Of a DNA stretch of 64,000 bases, positions 11,176 to 22,600 are shown one piece after another; the stretch's first letter is position 1, and the number at the start of each line of letters is the position of its first letter. This stretch comes from Lepidostoma basale. Taxonomy: Eukaryota > Arthropoda > Insecta > Trichoptera > Lepidostomatidae. Made by a program: the position numbers and the translations under genes. The notes under the pieces are model-generated. The model did no database searches and was not told the DNA's origin. It worked only from the letters and a program-made list of their open reading frames with translations. The stretch covers positions 868,001 through 932,000 of the forward strand of contig JAHDVF020000590.1 in NCBI GenBank assembly GCA_022606425.2, written 5' to 3'.

Positions 11176-11520
11176 CAAATATAATTATCTTCGACAGCGT
11201 CAGCATAGACTGTTTTATCTCCCAGCATGCAGAATCAGCCTACCTCTGGTGATGCCGGTGGGGAGAGCAATCTAACTGCTGAAAATGATCGCTTCGGAGA
11301 TCGATGTCTTTCATATTGGTGAAAGTACGTTCAGAAGCCAAATACTCTTGACTTTGGATAGTATCTTGTATTCCTTATGTTGAACCATCTCTCATGCGTT
11401 CCTGGTATTATATATTTTTTATGTTTTACCTGTTCTCATTAGATGTCTTAAACTATAATTGTTGTTTGTAATATCTTTTGAGAAAATATACTGATTTGAT
11501 TGATTTGATTTGATTGAATT
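11176..11520 (+). mobile_element. Jockey-like LINE 3' end, (TGATT)n tail
   Basis: The fragment matches the end of the longer copy at 43965-44727: CGACAGCGTCAGCATAGACT, the block CTGGTGATGCCGGTGGG, GAAAGTACGTTCAGAAGC and a tail of TTTGATTGATTTGATTTGAT. Coding residues just before the stop would read RQRQHRLFYLPACR and TPVGRAI-like, here with a stop. A third copy, on the - strand, is at 55190-55540. Confidence 0.8.
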
Positions 11521-11634
11521 TAAACGTTCAAAATAAAAGTACAGTCATGCTATGTATGTCACAAAATATTGCTTAAGATAGTGATTTTTGCTTAAACCTC
11601 AATTAATGCTGAAACATGAGTGCATCACGATAAA

Positions 11635-11712
11635 AATCCAGGTCGTGTCTGGAATCGAACCCGTACACCCTTGCTAATAAACCAGATTCTATTCACTCTA
11701 AACTACTACCCT
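11635..11712 (-). mobile_element. tRNA-like SINE head, type 2
   Basis: On the - strand GGTAGTAGTTTAGAGTGAAT is followed about 35 bases later by a B-box-like CGGGTTCGATTCCAG. This is tRNA-like in spacing but does not form a convincing cloverleaf and differs from the Ser/Leu-like SINE. It is probably a SINE head or a decayed tRNA-derived repeat. Confidence 0.4.
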
Positions 11713-12599
11713 GATTTTAATGAGACCTTTAAAATACTTGGCGAAGGAATACTTTGCGTCTGAGATAAGATATTAAATACGAGGGTGGAGGGAGAGGGAG
11801 TTGAATTAAAATTTTGTCTGTTTGTTTACTGGAAGTGAAATAATACGTACTTAGGGTATTTTCACGGCTAATGTAATTTGGGTTGGCACGACTCTGACAC
11901 CGATTACGTGATGGCCGCCGCTTCATGCGCTGCTTCAATGCAAATTTATTTTCATTTTCACCGGGGGAGGGGAGGATTTTCGATCCTGGACCGCCGGATC
12001 ATTTGCATTTTTCCTCATCAAGGATGCTGCGACCGGAGATAAACCGGGGGTAGCTTTCCGGCATTCGAGATATTCCGATAGCAGTGTTTGGAAATTACAA
12101 AGTTTTCTTTTAGTTTTTGCGCTAATGACCGGGGAGAGTAAGTAATAAACTTTTAATAAAAAATAGCGATCGTTATTTCCGGGTTCTGGGGCACAATCGA
12201 AACGCTCCCCTCCTAATTACTGGGCAGCTTCGATCTTCTCCAACAGAAATCCAATATTCTATTATAATCATATATACGTACAATTATAAGGTAATCTATT
12301 TCGAACGGTAGGAACGCGAAATACATTTGTAGATTTAAAAAGAAAAATTTAAGCCTGCCTTAATTTAAAAAAATCCATTTAAATTTTGTGTTTTTATTTT
12401 ATTTATATACATAACGTGTACATTTTTAAAATTAAACTCGTAGTTTAATTGAAACACGTTCTTTATACTTTTTGGCGTTCTATTTATTTCAAAGAAAAAT
12501 ATTTGTTGCATTATAACATAATTTTTATAAAAAAGTGGATATCGTAATGAAAATCCTATCATGTGTAGGTACTAAATAAGTAAAAAAATCACGCGTTCT
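11713..12599. other. Unique stretch without genes
   Basis: The 11930-12250 portion is GC-richer (CCGGGGGAGGGGAGG; GACCGCCGGATC) and lacks repeat matches. The flanks are AT-rich. No coding frame with motif or bias. Confidence 0.35.
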
Positions 12600-12700
12600 A
12601 GATGTTCAATAGTATTAAATAGGGGTGATATGTTTCACCTCGCTAGGACATTATCAAAAAGTTTAACACATTTTGCAGTGCCTTAGCAAATTAATAAGTA
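12600..12700 (-). repeat. E-type repeat with hammerhead-like core, decayed
   Basis: On the - strand the core (about 12625-12655) reads TTGATAATG, a hairpin TCCTAGCGAGGT, then GAAACATATC. A partial inverted counterpart (GCAGTGCCTTAGCAAATT) follows at 12675-12693. Better copies are at 26190 and 36250. Confidence 0.5.
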
Positions 12701-12857
12701 GATTTTACACTAAAAATAAACATAGAAAATATATTAATAATTTTTATTTTATTTTCATTATTTAGCAAAGCTGTTTACATTACTTTCATTTAAAAAGTGA
12801 AAAATTCTAGATATAGACATTTTCAACTATTTTAAGTATGTGTACTTAATAAGGAAA

Positions 12858-12952
12858 ATTGATGGTGACTGGATGCAAAAGGCACAAGATAGGGTTGTGT
12901 GGAGAAGTATGGTGAAGGCCTATGTCAATCAATGGACGATATCGGCTGTATA
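12858..12952 (+). mobile_element. LINE ORF2 C-terminal tail fragment
   Basis: The frame reads IDGDWMQKAQDRVVWRSMVK then AYVNQWTISAV and stops. WMQ-AQDR-W is the standard last block of jockey/CR1-like insect LINE proteins. Only about 30 codons remain. Confidence 0.7.
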
Positions 12953-12959
12953 AGTAAGT

Positions 12960-13355
12960 ATGTACTGATTATGGAGTTTTACACCATTGTTCAAAAGGAT
13001 CTATTATACGCACCATTCTATAGAAGACTTTTAGGAATTTTCTGGAGAGACTACATCACGAATGAGGAAGTTCTTCGAGGAATCGAAGGACGAAGGCACC
13101 TGCTCAGGACCTTGTCCGAAAGGCGTGCAAGATGGATCGGCCATGTAATACGTCAAGAAGGTCTCTTGCATGCCATAATGGAGGGTATAACCGAGGGGAC
13201 AAACTCTAGGGGACGCCCACGAGGATCTGTTGGTGGACGTGCGCTGCTCATCATATGCAGATTTCAAAAGAGCCGCACAAGACAGGGAAGAATGGAAGAG
13301 AAGAATATAAGAAATTGCTGCAAACCAATCCCAGGATTGAAACTTTCTAACTCTA
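12960..13355 (+). mobile_element. RTE-like LINE fragment
   Basis: The frame includes YRRLLGIFWRDYITNEEVLR, then LSERRARWIGHVIRQEGLLH, AIMEGITEGTNSRGRPRG and NCCKPIPGLKLSNSN near the end. This is the RTE-like C-terminal series (VTNEEVL, RRA-WIGHV-R, GRPR). The stretch following GRPRG is garbled, with an apparent rearrangement before the AQDR block. A - strand relative is at 35820-36125. Confidence 0.8.
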
Positions 13356-13399
13356 ACTAATCTAATAAAACTTTAGTGAGAAATAAACAAAATTTAACA

Positions 13400-13600
13400 A
13401 ACTTCTATATTGTGAGGTCGATTCACATTTTGAATAACTTTTTGAAGATTAGAATTTCTACACTGAGGAAGGACGTCTGTGTTCCGAAACATGTTTGTGA
13501 AATGTCCAAAAAAATTTGTTTTCAAAAATTTGCAATTAAAACATTAATGCTCTTTTTAAAAGTTTTATAGAAGATACGTTTTCCATTTATTTATTTATTT
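13400..13600 (+). repeat. Solo B-type hammerhead-like repeat
   Basis: At 13463-13495 the sequence runs CTGAGGA, a hairpin GGACGTCTGTGTTCC, then GAAACATGTTT. Compared with the B-type copies at 40119 and 28259, the core has one change in CTGATGA, and the cleavage triplet reads GTT. No inverted partner nearby. Confidence 0.45.
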
Positions 13601-13850
13601 ATTTAATCAAATAGATGAAATGTGTAATTATTCTAAGATACAAGCAGAGAGGCCAAAGATAGATTTTGTTTTATTGGTTCGTAAATCCCCCTTCTCTAGC
13701 GGGAGGATTAGGCCCGATAGGCAATCAAAGCTTACAGCATCATACAGGAGGGCAGTGGGATTAGCATACGATTAATTGATTTTCAATTACTCTCACTGGA
13801 GGACAAATTTAATGCTGATTTATTGCTTTATATGGTCTAAGACCTGTCAG
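13601..13850. other. Non-coding, possible LINE 3' UTR remnant
   Basis: Starts with TTTATTTATTTATTTATTT followed by a moderately GC-rich stretch (CCCCCTTCTCTAGCGGGAGG). No frame; possibly the reverse complement of a retroposon end. Confidence 0.3.
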
Positions 13851-13989
13851 TTACCCTCTTCCTGACCAGTGGGATACACACATAATTGTCACAGCGTTAC
13901 TCTGATAAACATTTATTGCATTATTGCAGTAATTCTCCGACCACGCGGTTTCCGGCATTGACTTGATGGGTTTCGACTTAATAACATTT

Positions 13990-14330
13990 TTAAAATTCGA
14001 AGCAAAAGCACTTACGTTAAACGGCATTAAAATCAGAATACACGAATACCTAATCGTCTCCATGGTGCACGTAAGTGAAGATATAAATATAACTATAAAC
14101 CCTGTCAGAACGAACGGTGTACAAATGTCCCATATTCTTCGTATCAATGACAAGTTAGTCTAGTAGGGAAGACTCTAAATATCTTTCCTAATTCTTTTGC
14201 GATTGTAATGGAAGGATTGGCCGACTTTGTATCGTTTCCATGGGCGTCGGATGTTATAGTAACACCACACGTGGAGGCATCTTCCTTTCCCCCTGTAATC
14301 TCTATTCCACGTTTATTGATAGTTTCCACT
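13990..14330 (-). pseudogene. Weak candidate: frameshifted exon(s) with a membrane segment
   Basis: On the - strand an open stretch reads VETINKRGIEITGGKEDAST and onward to AKELGKIFRVFPTRLT, then needs a one-base shift to continue as LIRRIWDICTPFVLTG and FIVIFISSLT, a clearly hydrophobic segment. It ends at MPFN just before a perfect donor string GTAAGT (on the - strand near 14014). The layout (basic turn, about 20 hydrophobic residues, splice donor) resembles a transporter or receptor exon, but no family is identified and the frame is broken. It directly follows the 3' end of the LINE at 14440, so it could also be chance. Confidence 0.22.
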
Positions 14331-14439
14331 TTTATATTATTATGGCATTATCGATCTATTTCTATACCTCCGCTGTGAATAATACAATGAAAAATTCAAA
14401 ATATCTAGAGTGTTACACTTTTGAGTCATTTTCTTTTTC

Positions 14440-14795
14440 TTGTTCTGGATGCGTAACATATGAGTATTCTTACTTTTGATACAGCAGCTCTAAACAGGAA
14501 TATTGTGCTGCAACTGAACCATTATCCAAGGTTTTCTAGTTATGATTCTTTTCTTCTCTCGACACTTTGTTTTCCCTTAATTTTCCCTTGGATTCTCATA
14601 ACGTCCCCGAGTATTCCGGTTTCATGCACATTATGGTCATCGTAATTTATTTTTCTTTCTTCATTTGCTGCAGTACTTTCTCGCTTGTGACTTTTTACGT
14701 TTTCTATTCGTTACTCTTTCTTCGATATATCCACATTTCACAAGAATCCAGCTTTTTAGTGATAGCTTTTAACGAGGTCCATTTGTCCATATAAA
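14440..14795 (-). mobile_element. RTE-like LINE fragment
   Basis: Read on the - strand: FYMDKWTSLKAITKKLDSCE then MWIYRRKS, VTSEKVLQQMKKEK, and after frameshifts WFSCSTIFLFRAAVSKVRI near the 3' end. This is the RTE-like series (FEMW-YRR, VTNEEVLQ, LFRAAVSKVRIA). Several frame breaks; inactive. Confidence 0.7.
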
Positions 14796-14799
14796 ATAA

Positions 14800-16159
14800 G
14801 ATGGGTAGTACGTAACTTCAAAATATTCTCATTCGCAATTCAATGGTCTATTTAATATTAAAAAAATAAATTTTTGGACCATCTCTATTATTGTTCTTAT
14901 ATCCATTTGTATACTTTTGAGTATGCAATTTATTTTTCGATTTTAATAATTTGAAATAATTTATAGAATATTTTGTTACCTGGCGAAATAAATGACATAT
15001 TTTTACAACGACTTATTATCAAAAAATATATACTGACATACATATGAACCTGTCACAATATCCTATTATTGAAGACCCACTACTGGTGTTTTAATTCAAA
15101 TAAATTTATTAGAATCGTGTCTGTGGATCCGTGGGACGAGGTGTCATACTGGGCACGGACTAAGTTATTTATTATCCCAATGAGTTATAATTTTAACGGC
15201 CATTAACGAATAACATAAAAAGTAATGTTATTAATTGAATTATTATTAACACGAAAATGCCACCAATAACTCAAAGAGATATGTAATATTCATTCTGTGT
15301 AGACGCTCGGTAACCATTTACTTGTGACATAAAATCCACATAAAATAGAGGCATTTCTGATATAGCTAGAGTACCTCCGCACTTGCGAGTAAATTCATGA
15401 AATGCGATGTAAATATTTGATTCAGTGTGCTTTGTGAAAGATCGATGACATGTTTTTTTAGGGTAAGTGAGAGATAAAGTGGAAGATACAAGGGGAGGAA
15501 GCGGTGAGAAGTTTTTTATGGTTGAAAAAGTAAAAGCGTTATTATGAATTATTATGGGGACGGCCGGGCGTAAAGTTTTTATGGCGAGGCTGGCCAATGC
15601 GCATTCCCAGTGTAGTCGGAGGCCACATTACAAATCCTCTTAAAAAACGACTCCCCGCAACTCCATTATCTTCCGAATAGAAAAGTCCTTAAAAATATTA
15701 ATAATGAACATTTTCTGACTTAGCAAAGTACCTACATACGGGCAGAGTAGCTTTTAATGAGCGCCTCCACCAAGATTTGTGTTTTATGATTTTAGCAGGC
15801 AGGAGGCGAGCATTATGTTAAGCTACTGCTTACACAGTTATTCTTATAAAATATGTGCATATGACATACATATACTATAAGTGTAATATAAATAAATAGA
15901 ATCTTTTTAATATAATTGTATGTTGATTGCATTATGATGGCGAATAAATCATTTTTCATTATTTAGGTATAAATTTAGAAGAAAACATTTTGTTCAATAT
16001 ACAAGTTAAAATGAGTTTAATGGATTTGAAGTGCTTTATTGTGAGTACTTCAGATAATTTTTTTAAAATTGGTCCAACTACTTTATACAATATAGGTTAA
16101 TTGTTGATTTTATGACACAATGACACGGAAGCTCTAGTTAAAGTTACCTAGGACCCCGT
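14800..16159. other. AT-rich stretch, no gene
   Basis: A 108-codon frame on the - strand (15271-15597) shows no motif. The interval 15590-15700 is less AT-rich and appears unique. No repeat family recognised. Confidence 0.4.
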
Positions 16160-17170
16160 TTACCTGAGGTAGTGTGTATTTCCATACAGAATAAATTTGC
16201 TGTGATTTCCAAATATAGAACATCCATCAATCCGTCCCAAGCAAATGGTTGATTATAACGTCAAAGGCTGCATTCGTGTCAAGGCGCAGTAAGTCAATCT
16301 GCCGCATCAAATGCATAAAACGTTTAAGGATTATTGGGCTTATTAATTTATGATTAGGCGTATTGCACGCTGATTCGCTCGCGACTCTCGGGATCTCCCC
16401 TCTCCGCATTATTTATTCACCCGGAGCGATGGCCCAAAATGATTGTCATAAAAATTGGTCGTATATCAGCTTAGAAATAAGATCTTTATAGGTTGGATTC
16501 GGTTGCGCTGTTTGCTCACGGTTCTGGAGCACATAAAAGTTGCGTGTCCCCCACTCAAATCCCTCGCCGCCCCAGCCCGCAGCCCTCGAGGATAACGGGG
16601 GATTTCATTAAAGTGCACAATTGCCCCACGAGCGTATAACGAACTAAATTATTCCGCACTTTTTGTGTTTTCTCCCCTGGACGAAAGCCACCGAATAAAT
16701 CAGCTACTTATCGAGAACAATTATCTTTAATTGCGAAATATTGGAAGTAATTAAAAATTTGAGAAGTGGACACGCAAACCGGTGTGGAAGCGGAACAAAT
16801 TTTCACAATTATTCGCCCTGCGTGCTTCTGGGCACTTTCCCGCGCGTTCGCCCACTAGTCGCGCTATCAGCAACCTAAAGGGAGCAAATGTATTACATTC
16901 GTTCAATGTTAAGGACATGCTCACAAGTCGACTCGAGAGGAGAATCATTACATTTTCCAGTCGGTCCCCTCTCCGTTGTCTCCGTGTCGCGAAAGAATTG
17001 GAGTGCAATTATGTCTTCTAGTCATTTTACGGCGTATAACTTCGTTCGTTATTGAAATAGGATTTCCATTCCACGCCATAAATACCGGAAACGGTTACTA
17101 TGACGCCGGGGCGCTCAGTTACTGTCGTTAACGTCAAAGCTTTAAAAGCCCTCAAATGAGCTTTCGGCAT
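16160..17170. other. Unique, GC-richer island; candidate conserved non-coding DNA
   Basis: About 1 kb with no repeat-family match and clearly lower AT than its flanks. It has overlapping open frames on both strands at 16751-17021 without family motifs. Short AT-rich homeobox-type strings (TTAATTTATGATTAGG, GCAAATGGTTGATTATAACG) alternate with GC blocks. This texture is typical of developmental-gene non-coding DNA; that is inference only. Confidence 0.35.
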
Positions 17171-17734
17171 TTCCGTTAAAAAGTAATTATTGTTATAGCG
17201 CGAATGTTTCCATTAATAAAGTGGTAAAAGTAATACTTTGTCTTTGTACGATTCCCGCCGAAAATAAAAATGTTTTTCAGTAAGTAATACACAAAATTGT
17301 CGAAAAGATTTGAAGAGGATTTATCAAATTTAATAATAAACTCATTAATCTTTACTGACGGTTCCATTCTTCATTGCTTGTGATAGATATTTTCTTTCTG
17401 GCATTTCAAGTTGAAATAATATCAGTATTTATGATAACAAATGACTCGTGAGATTCCCCCTGAAGTTTTCCAGTACCGGAGAGAGATTTTAATGAATTAA
17501 TGAACAATGCGAAGCTTTAGGTATACAATGTTTGGCGACTTTAGTAAGAATAACGTTTGCCCCTGTTAGTTTCATCGATTTCAGTAAAAGAAATACCTTT
17601 TTAAATTGTCAATTTAAGAAAAAGATACAAAGTTATTTCCACGAATAATTCCTCAAATCGAACTTAACGAGCTATAACAAATTTCATATTCTGTGTTGTT
17701 GGTTATCAACCCATGGTGATCAGCCCACTTGGGG
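17171..17734. other. Non-coding stretch
   Basis: AT-rich; no frame above 63 codons and no repeat recognised. Confidence 0.4.
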
Positions 17735-18035
17735 AGTAAGTCTTCTTCTTTTTCTTCACTTTTGGAAGACTCAGGAGTCTGTTATTTCAGGCGGGTCCAC
17801 TTGAGACGCTGAACTCCAGCTTTCTCTCCACCGTTTTGGGGGTCTTCCTGGTCGGCGTTGTCCGTTTGGCGTTCCATGGAGAGCTTTGTGTGGTATCCTA
17901 TTTGAGATCATTCTTTTTACATGTTGATGCCAGTATCACCGTCTTTGACGTCCCCATCTGACCACATCTTCGACCTCGCAGATTTCTCGGATTGTTGTAT
18001 TCCTAACTCGATCACGTAGGGTCTTGCCAGCTATA
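17735..18035 (-). mobile_element. LINE ORF2 C-terminal fragment (family Y type)
   Basis: On the - strand it reads LAGKTLRDRVRNTTIREICE then VEDVVRWGRQRR, HVKRM, GTPNGQRRPGRPPKRW and REKAGVQRLKW, ending in a GAAGAAAAAGAAGAAG tail. Block order (RDRVRN-IR, VEDVVRW-RQRR, GRPPKRW) matches copies at 33360, 42850, 50373 and 52100. Confidence 0.8.
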
Positions 18036-18300
18036 GGGGAGTATGTAACTAAAATAATTTCAATTATTACATTATTTTTTCGTATGAAATATACATTTCC
18101 TCATTACATTAATTTACATTTCCTAGAAAAATTGCTATGCTATTTCAAAGGTAAACATTTTTTCGATTCCCCCTCGCATCCCTTCCTCTGATTTTACCAC
18201 CGTTTATTATTATATGTACCTACATGTACATTTTGTGTTTTTATTTAGTTGTTATACTGCCCTGATGAAGCGAAACTAGTTGGCACAAATTATAATTACC
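18036..18300 (+). repeat. Solo D-type hammerhead-like motif
   Basis: At 18262-18284 the sequence is CTGATGAAGCGAAACTAGTT followed by GGC. CTGATGA and GAAAC are intact, stem II is collapsed to about three bases, and the base palindrome ACTAGT follows GAAA. The rest of the interval is AT-rich with no gene. Confidence 0.4.
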
Positions 18301-18879
18301 ATACCGTGGTTAAATGCAAGTTTATATTTATTTATGTTATATTTTTATTATATTATTTGGGTATTATATAGGCTCTTTGTTACATATATTTGAATTTGGC
18401 ACCTGTAGAGATAGTACAAAAATTCATCGATCCAGTTTGAAAGATTATTATTTTAATAATAATTTGATATGATTTATGTATTGTACAAGTAGAATAAATT
18501 GATCGAATTAAATACCCTTAAACGTTGTGAGCCGTCCTGGGTGGAGCTTTTGTTTAGATTGAATCCAAAGTTTGAAGAGGCGAGCAAACTTCTAATTCCC
18601 GACCGCAAAGGGCCTTTCAGATAGATTTCTACAAATTTAGTAATATATATCCTTCAATATACAGCGCTCTGTACTAGCAAAGATGGATAATCAATTCCTT
18701 TGAACCATCCCTTCATGCGGCCAGAGGGTAGTTTTCCAAAGTGAAGCATAATAATGCACCCCAGTAAAATACGGCGTGGTCAAAACCAATCTGCAATATA
18801 TTGGAATTGGTTTTGGAACTGCTAGCTTATTGTGTTTTTTGCGGCTTCACCTCAGCTGACCGAGGGGCCGCACACTCCG
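18301..18879. other. Non-coding stretch
   Basis: No coding or repeat signature recognised. A 63-codon frame beginning at 18801 is chance. Confidence 0.4.
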
Positions 18880-19065
18880 ATTGCGTGCTCGTGAGTCCTT
18901 CTTGGCTCAATATTAAAGGCCCGGAACACTTATCTTATCTTCTTCTTCTCCCGGTGTCATGTCAGGTCCCTTCGAAGTTGACTATCACTTAAGATTGAAC
19001 TATGTCCCTGGCAGCTCGAAACAGTTCCTCAACGTTTTTAAGCCAGTTAAGTCCCTTATGTAGTG
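18880..19065 (-). mobile_element. LINE 3'-end fragment
   Basis: On the - strand GLNWLKNVEELFRAARD followed by IVQS and then VNFEGT, with a GAGAAGAAGAAG tail. NWLKN-EELFRAA is the last RTE-like block before the stop. Confidence 0.65.
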
Positions 19066-20489
19066 GAGCAAGGATATTGGATTTTTATAATAACAAATTT
19101 TCGTAAATAATGCTTTGTTTACGACAATTTGTACTATAAAAAATATATATTACCTATATTGAATGGAACACTTTTGTTAGATGAGCCTCTTTTTTAAATT
19201 ATACATAATATTAACATATATTTTTATTATTAAAAAATAATGAAATCCAATCAATACGTTTTTACCTGAAAATAACGAAAATCGTTGGTTAACGTTGATA
19301 ATAAAAAAATCGTATTTTGTTAATTCCTAAATCATCCTGGCGAAAGAGGTCGCCGTCGAATTAAAAACAAAACTTGTTCTTAAAAACATTGTTTTATTTA
19401 ATTATCTAATTATGTACTTTTTAAAATGGTGTCTTAATTCACAGATTAAGAACATAAACGTAAGTAAGAATTTAAAATTCGTATTCAAATGGTTATTTAA
19501 AAGATCTCAACCGCGGAAAATGTAAGCATCCCACTAAGAACAATTTTGGTCAAAAATAATTACGTGAATATCTGATTATTTATGTCGCCTTTGTGAATAA
19601 TGAATACAACGCTATCCGATTACTCGGAAGGGGTGTTTCGGCGTGGGCGGCGGGAAGGCGGTTCCGGCGGCGGGCTACCCGGAGGGTTGATGGAGAGGAA
19701 ATCGATTAACGCATCGCCCAGGGCGGCCCTGTCCCTAGGCTTAGAAAGATGAGCGCTGCGCTTTTCTGTATTAAATGTAAGGAATAACACAAGCCCCTAT
19801 CGGCTCTGTTCTTGTAATATAATAATAACATAAAATCTTCTCAAAAGAATTGTTTTACTTTCTAGGAAATTCATAATTCTGATGTGGAACCTAATGGTTT
19901 AACGACTCTTCGATACTAGTGACGTCACATTTTACTCTGCGTCTTTTTAAAAAATATTTTAACCCTTTATACAAAAGGAACAATGCCAAATGAAGACTCC
20001 AACTATTAATGAAACATAAGGGCGCCAACTTATTAATGTTACTTCTTGAATTTTCTTTGTAGAATTTCAATTAAATAAATTTATTTCAAACAATTTATTA
20101 TAAGTTTCAGTCCGACCGGGGATTCGGCAGGTTAACAAAACAAACCGACTGATATGGAATGATATAAATACATTTTAGTTTATTTGTAATAAAAATGGTA
20201 CGAGTAGTTTAAAAAAAAAATATGTGCCATAAAAAATAAAAAATAGTGCCGTGGAGTGTGTAAAATAGTGCCGTGAAAATTGTAAAATTAACATTAAAAA
20301 AAAATCAGATATACTGGTTTAATAATATTCTTCGTCTCATTCATAATACAAACTGCAAAAGAAGAACTGCTTATACCTATATTCTGAATTCTAAAATGCC
20401 TAAGAAACCTATTTATTAACCTTATTTTTTAATACAAAAAAGGTGGATACGTGGAGTAATAAATAATATTAAATTTAATTCAAAATTCA
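19066..20489. other. AT-rich stretch with one GC block
   Basis: A compact GC-rich block lies at about 19620-19750 (GTGGGCGGCGGGAAGGCGG; CCCAGGGCGGCCCTGTCCC). It has no extended frame on either strand and no repeat match, so it may be a regulatory or conserved element. The remainder is AT-rich and featureless. Confidence 0.35.
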
Positions 20490-20888
20490 AAATTTGATAA
20501 CATTTTGAAGTTCTTGCTAGAGTTGAATTGTTTTAAGTGCCTTTATACGGGGAATATAAATTAAATAAACACAATAGTACGGATCGTCCAGCTGACTACA
20601 CGTGCACCATCTAAAATAACATTGTGTTATATTATTTTTATTTTGTTATTTTTTTTATATCATTGTATTTTATATTATTTGTTTTAGATTTATTTTGTGG
20701 ACGTTGGACGATCAAAGTGTGCGCGGGAGATGCCTGTTGGTGGCGACGAGGTTCGCAACCCATCACACCGCGTCTCCCGCGGGGGCGAAAAGAGAAGAAT
20801 GGAGTGCCGCATCGGTTAAAGTGTGGCAGTCCATTTTTTCTGCCTACCCCTTCGGGGAGACGGCTTGATGGTTAGTTAGTTAGTTAGT
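20490..20888 (+). mobile_element. Non-coding retroposon sharing LINE Z 3' end, copy 1
   Basis: About 400 bases align by eye with 50777-51190 (-), including GGATCGTCCAGCTGAC, GTGCACCATCTAAAA, GTGTGCGCGGGAGATGCCTG and the inverted pair GCGGGAGATG / CGTCTCCCGC. The GAGGTTCGCAACCCATCAC string resembles a B box. The last 60 bases (CAGTCCATT, CTGCCTACCCCTTCGGGGAG, ACGGCTTGATGGTTAGTTAG) are the same as the 3' end of LINE Z. No protein frame is shared between copies. This is the classic arrangement of a SINE, or internally deleted LINE, that borrows its partner LINE's 3' end. Confidence 0.75.
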
Positions 20889-21904
20889 TTACAATTAGTA
20901 AGATGATTATATGTTCAGGAAAATTAAATTTAAAAAATAGCACATACCTACACAAAATAACAAATATTATAATAAATAAATAAATAAACGTTATTCAAAT
21001 ATGTAACCTGGTAGTTCAAAATGGAAAAAAAAAATTTTTCCTTAAACTATAATAGTATACCAGATGAAATAAAATGTACGTTTTAATCGAATAATTTTAA
21101 ATAATATAAGAATAAAACGTTTACCTACGAGTACATTGGTTAGAAAGATACGCTGTATCTAATAAAACAAGTACTCCATCATAAGACCATCTATCTCTTG
21201 GTCTGCGAAGATTTTTGTATATTTTATTTAAGCCACGGCACGGCCACCCTCCTGGACCCAGGCTGAAATAATCTCAGGGGTACATAAATTGCACGGGAGA
21301 AAGGGCGCAAAAATCTTTCGTTAAGCGAACTTCGTACATTCCTGAAATGTATTTCGTCAATCAAACGAATTGCTCCTGTTTATCATTATCACAGAGCCTT
21401 GCTACCTAACTACTGCCGCCCGGAGATTGTGAAAATGTAACTAACACACACATACGTACATGTATACGGCCACACTTTTAGTAAAGTATTCGTAGAAACC
21501 GATTTCTTAACTCGTTTCCATTGTGGGGGTGAGGATAACATAAGATCAATACACTGGTGTGAGTACTTCGTGCTTGTTTATCTAAACTGGACTGGTTCAA
21601 CGCCGACCAAGAACAGACTAGGCGCAGAAGGCGTTGAATCCATGCAGGAGATTTGATATCACAAATAAAGCTAAGGATTCGCAATCCAATAATCGTCGTA
21701 AAGAACAATATATCTGCTGAAAAAGATATCTTCATGCATGGAGTATTCGCATCGTAACATAGGACCATTGCTTTATTGTGATAGTGCACAAATTAATAAA
21801 CTATCTCTTGTCAATGCCTTTAGTTTTTTTTTTTAATTATGCATCAAATGGCAAGACTGTCGTATTATTCTATCTGAAAAAGCTCTAGAAACACCCTAAA
21901 CATT
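20889..21904. other. Non-coding stretch
   Basis: AT-rich to about 21230; then a moderately GC-rich unique patch at 21235-21430 (CACGGCCACCCTCCTGG). A 103-codon - strand frame at 21478-21789 has no motif. No repeat family recognised. Confidence 0.35.
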
Positions 21905-22010
21905 TAAATTAGGCACTGTCATACACGCAAGTCGATTCTTCACGGGCGAAACACTCAAAATTTGATTGATTTGAGGGTGCCTCGTTTTCCTCCTTCTTCC
22001 TCGATTTTAT
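21905..22010 (-). mobile_element. LINE Z fragment, degenerate
   Basis: GTCATACACGCAAGTCGATT, then TTGATTGATTTGAGGGTGC and CTCGTTTTCCTCCTTCTTCC match the order ACATGACACG, GTCGATT, TTGATC-TGCCA, TTTTCCTCGGTCTTCC of LINE Z copies at 32400-32510 and 63000-63100. Confidence 0.5.
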
Positions 22011-22269
22011 ATTCTATTTACATATCTAACGTAGATCTGAGTGCGAGAAATATCTATTGTATTGATTAAACTAAAGTTAATTAAATTTTAAATCGTTCTC
22101 CCGGTGATGAAGGTGAATAACCTTCAAAATATTATATTTTGAGAAAGATAAAACCAAAATTGAAAAGAGTAAATATAATTTTAATTCTTAAAAAAATCGT
22201 CATTGCGGAATTTCACATTTTTAACGCTTTAATTTAATAATAAAAAAAAGTATAATTCAGTTGATAGTG

Positions 22270-22600
22270 TCAAATGCAAATACTTATAAGAAGTGAATGC
22301 AGTGGGAATGAAAGTGTTATGAACAAAATAACGAATGGATCTTTAAGGTGGTTTGGACACATGGATGTAATGAATGAAGGAAGAATAATAAAGAAAAAAT
22401 ATATAATGGAACTGCAAAAATATAATAGGAAGATCTAGGAAAACGTCATGAAAATATTAAATGTAGTTCACGTGTCCTCACTCCGACTCCTGTCGGATAA
22501 ATCGACGTAAGTGCGTGACATAATGTAAGAATGTTGACGGAGCGAGAAAAGTATGTCAGAAAAGAATAGTGTGGCGGTCCATTCTAACCGTTTCTGATGG
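22270..22600 (+). mobile_element. LINE Z C-terminal fragment
   Basis: The frame reads SECSGNESVMNKITNGSLRW then FGHMDVMNEGRIIKKKY. After a break the C-terminal VRDIM-type block and TCCATTCTAACCG follow. Compare NDGVMNKIMKGSLRWFGHME in the 32299-33034 copy. Truncated before the (TTAG)n tail. Confidence 0.75.

Noticed and set aside
16751..17021. Overlapping 79- and 85-codon frames on opposite strands
   Set aside because: Mirror frames in GC-richer DNA; neither shows a domain or splice context.
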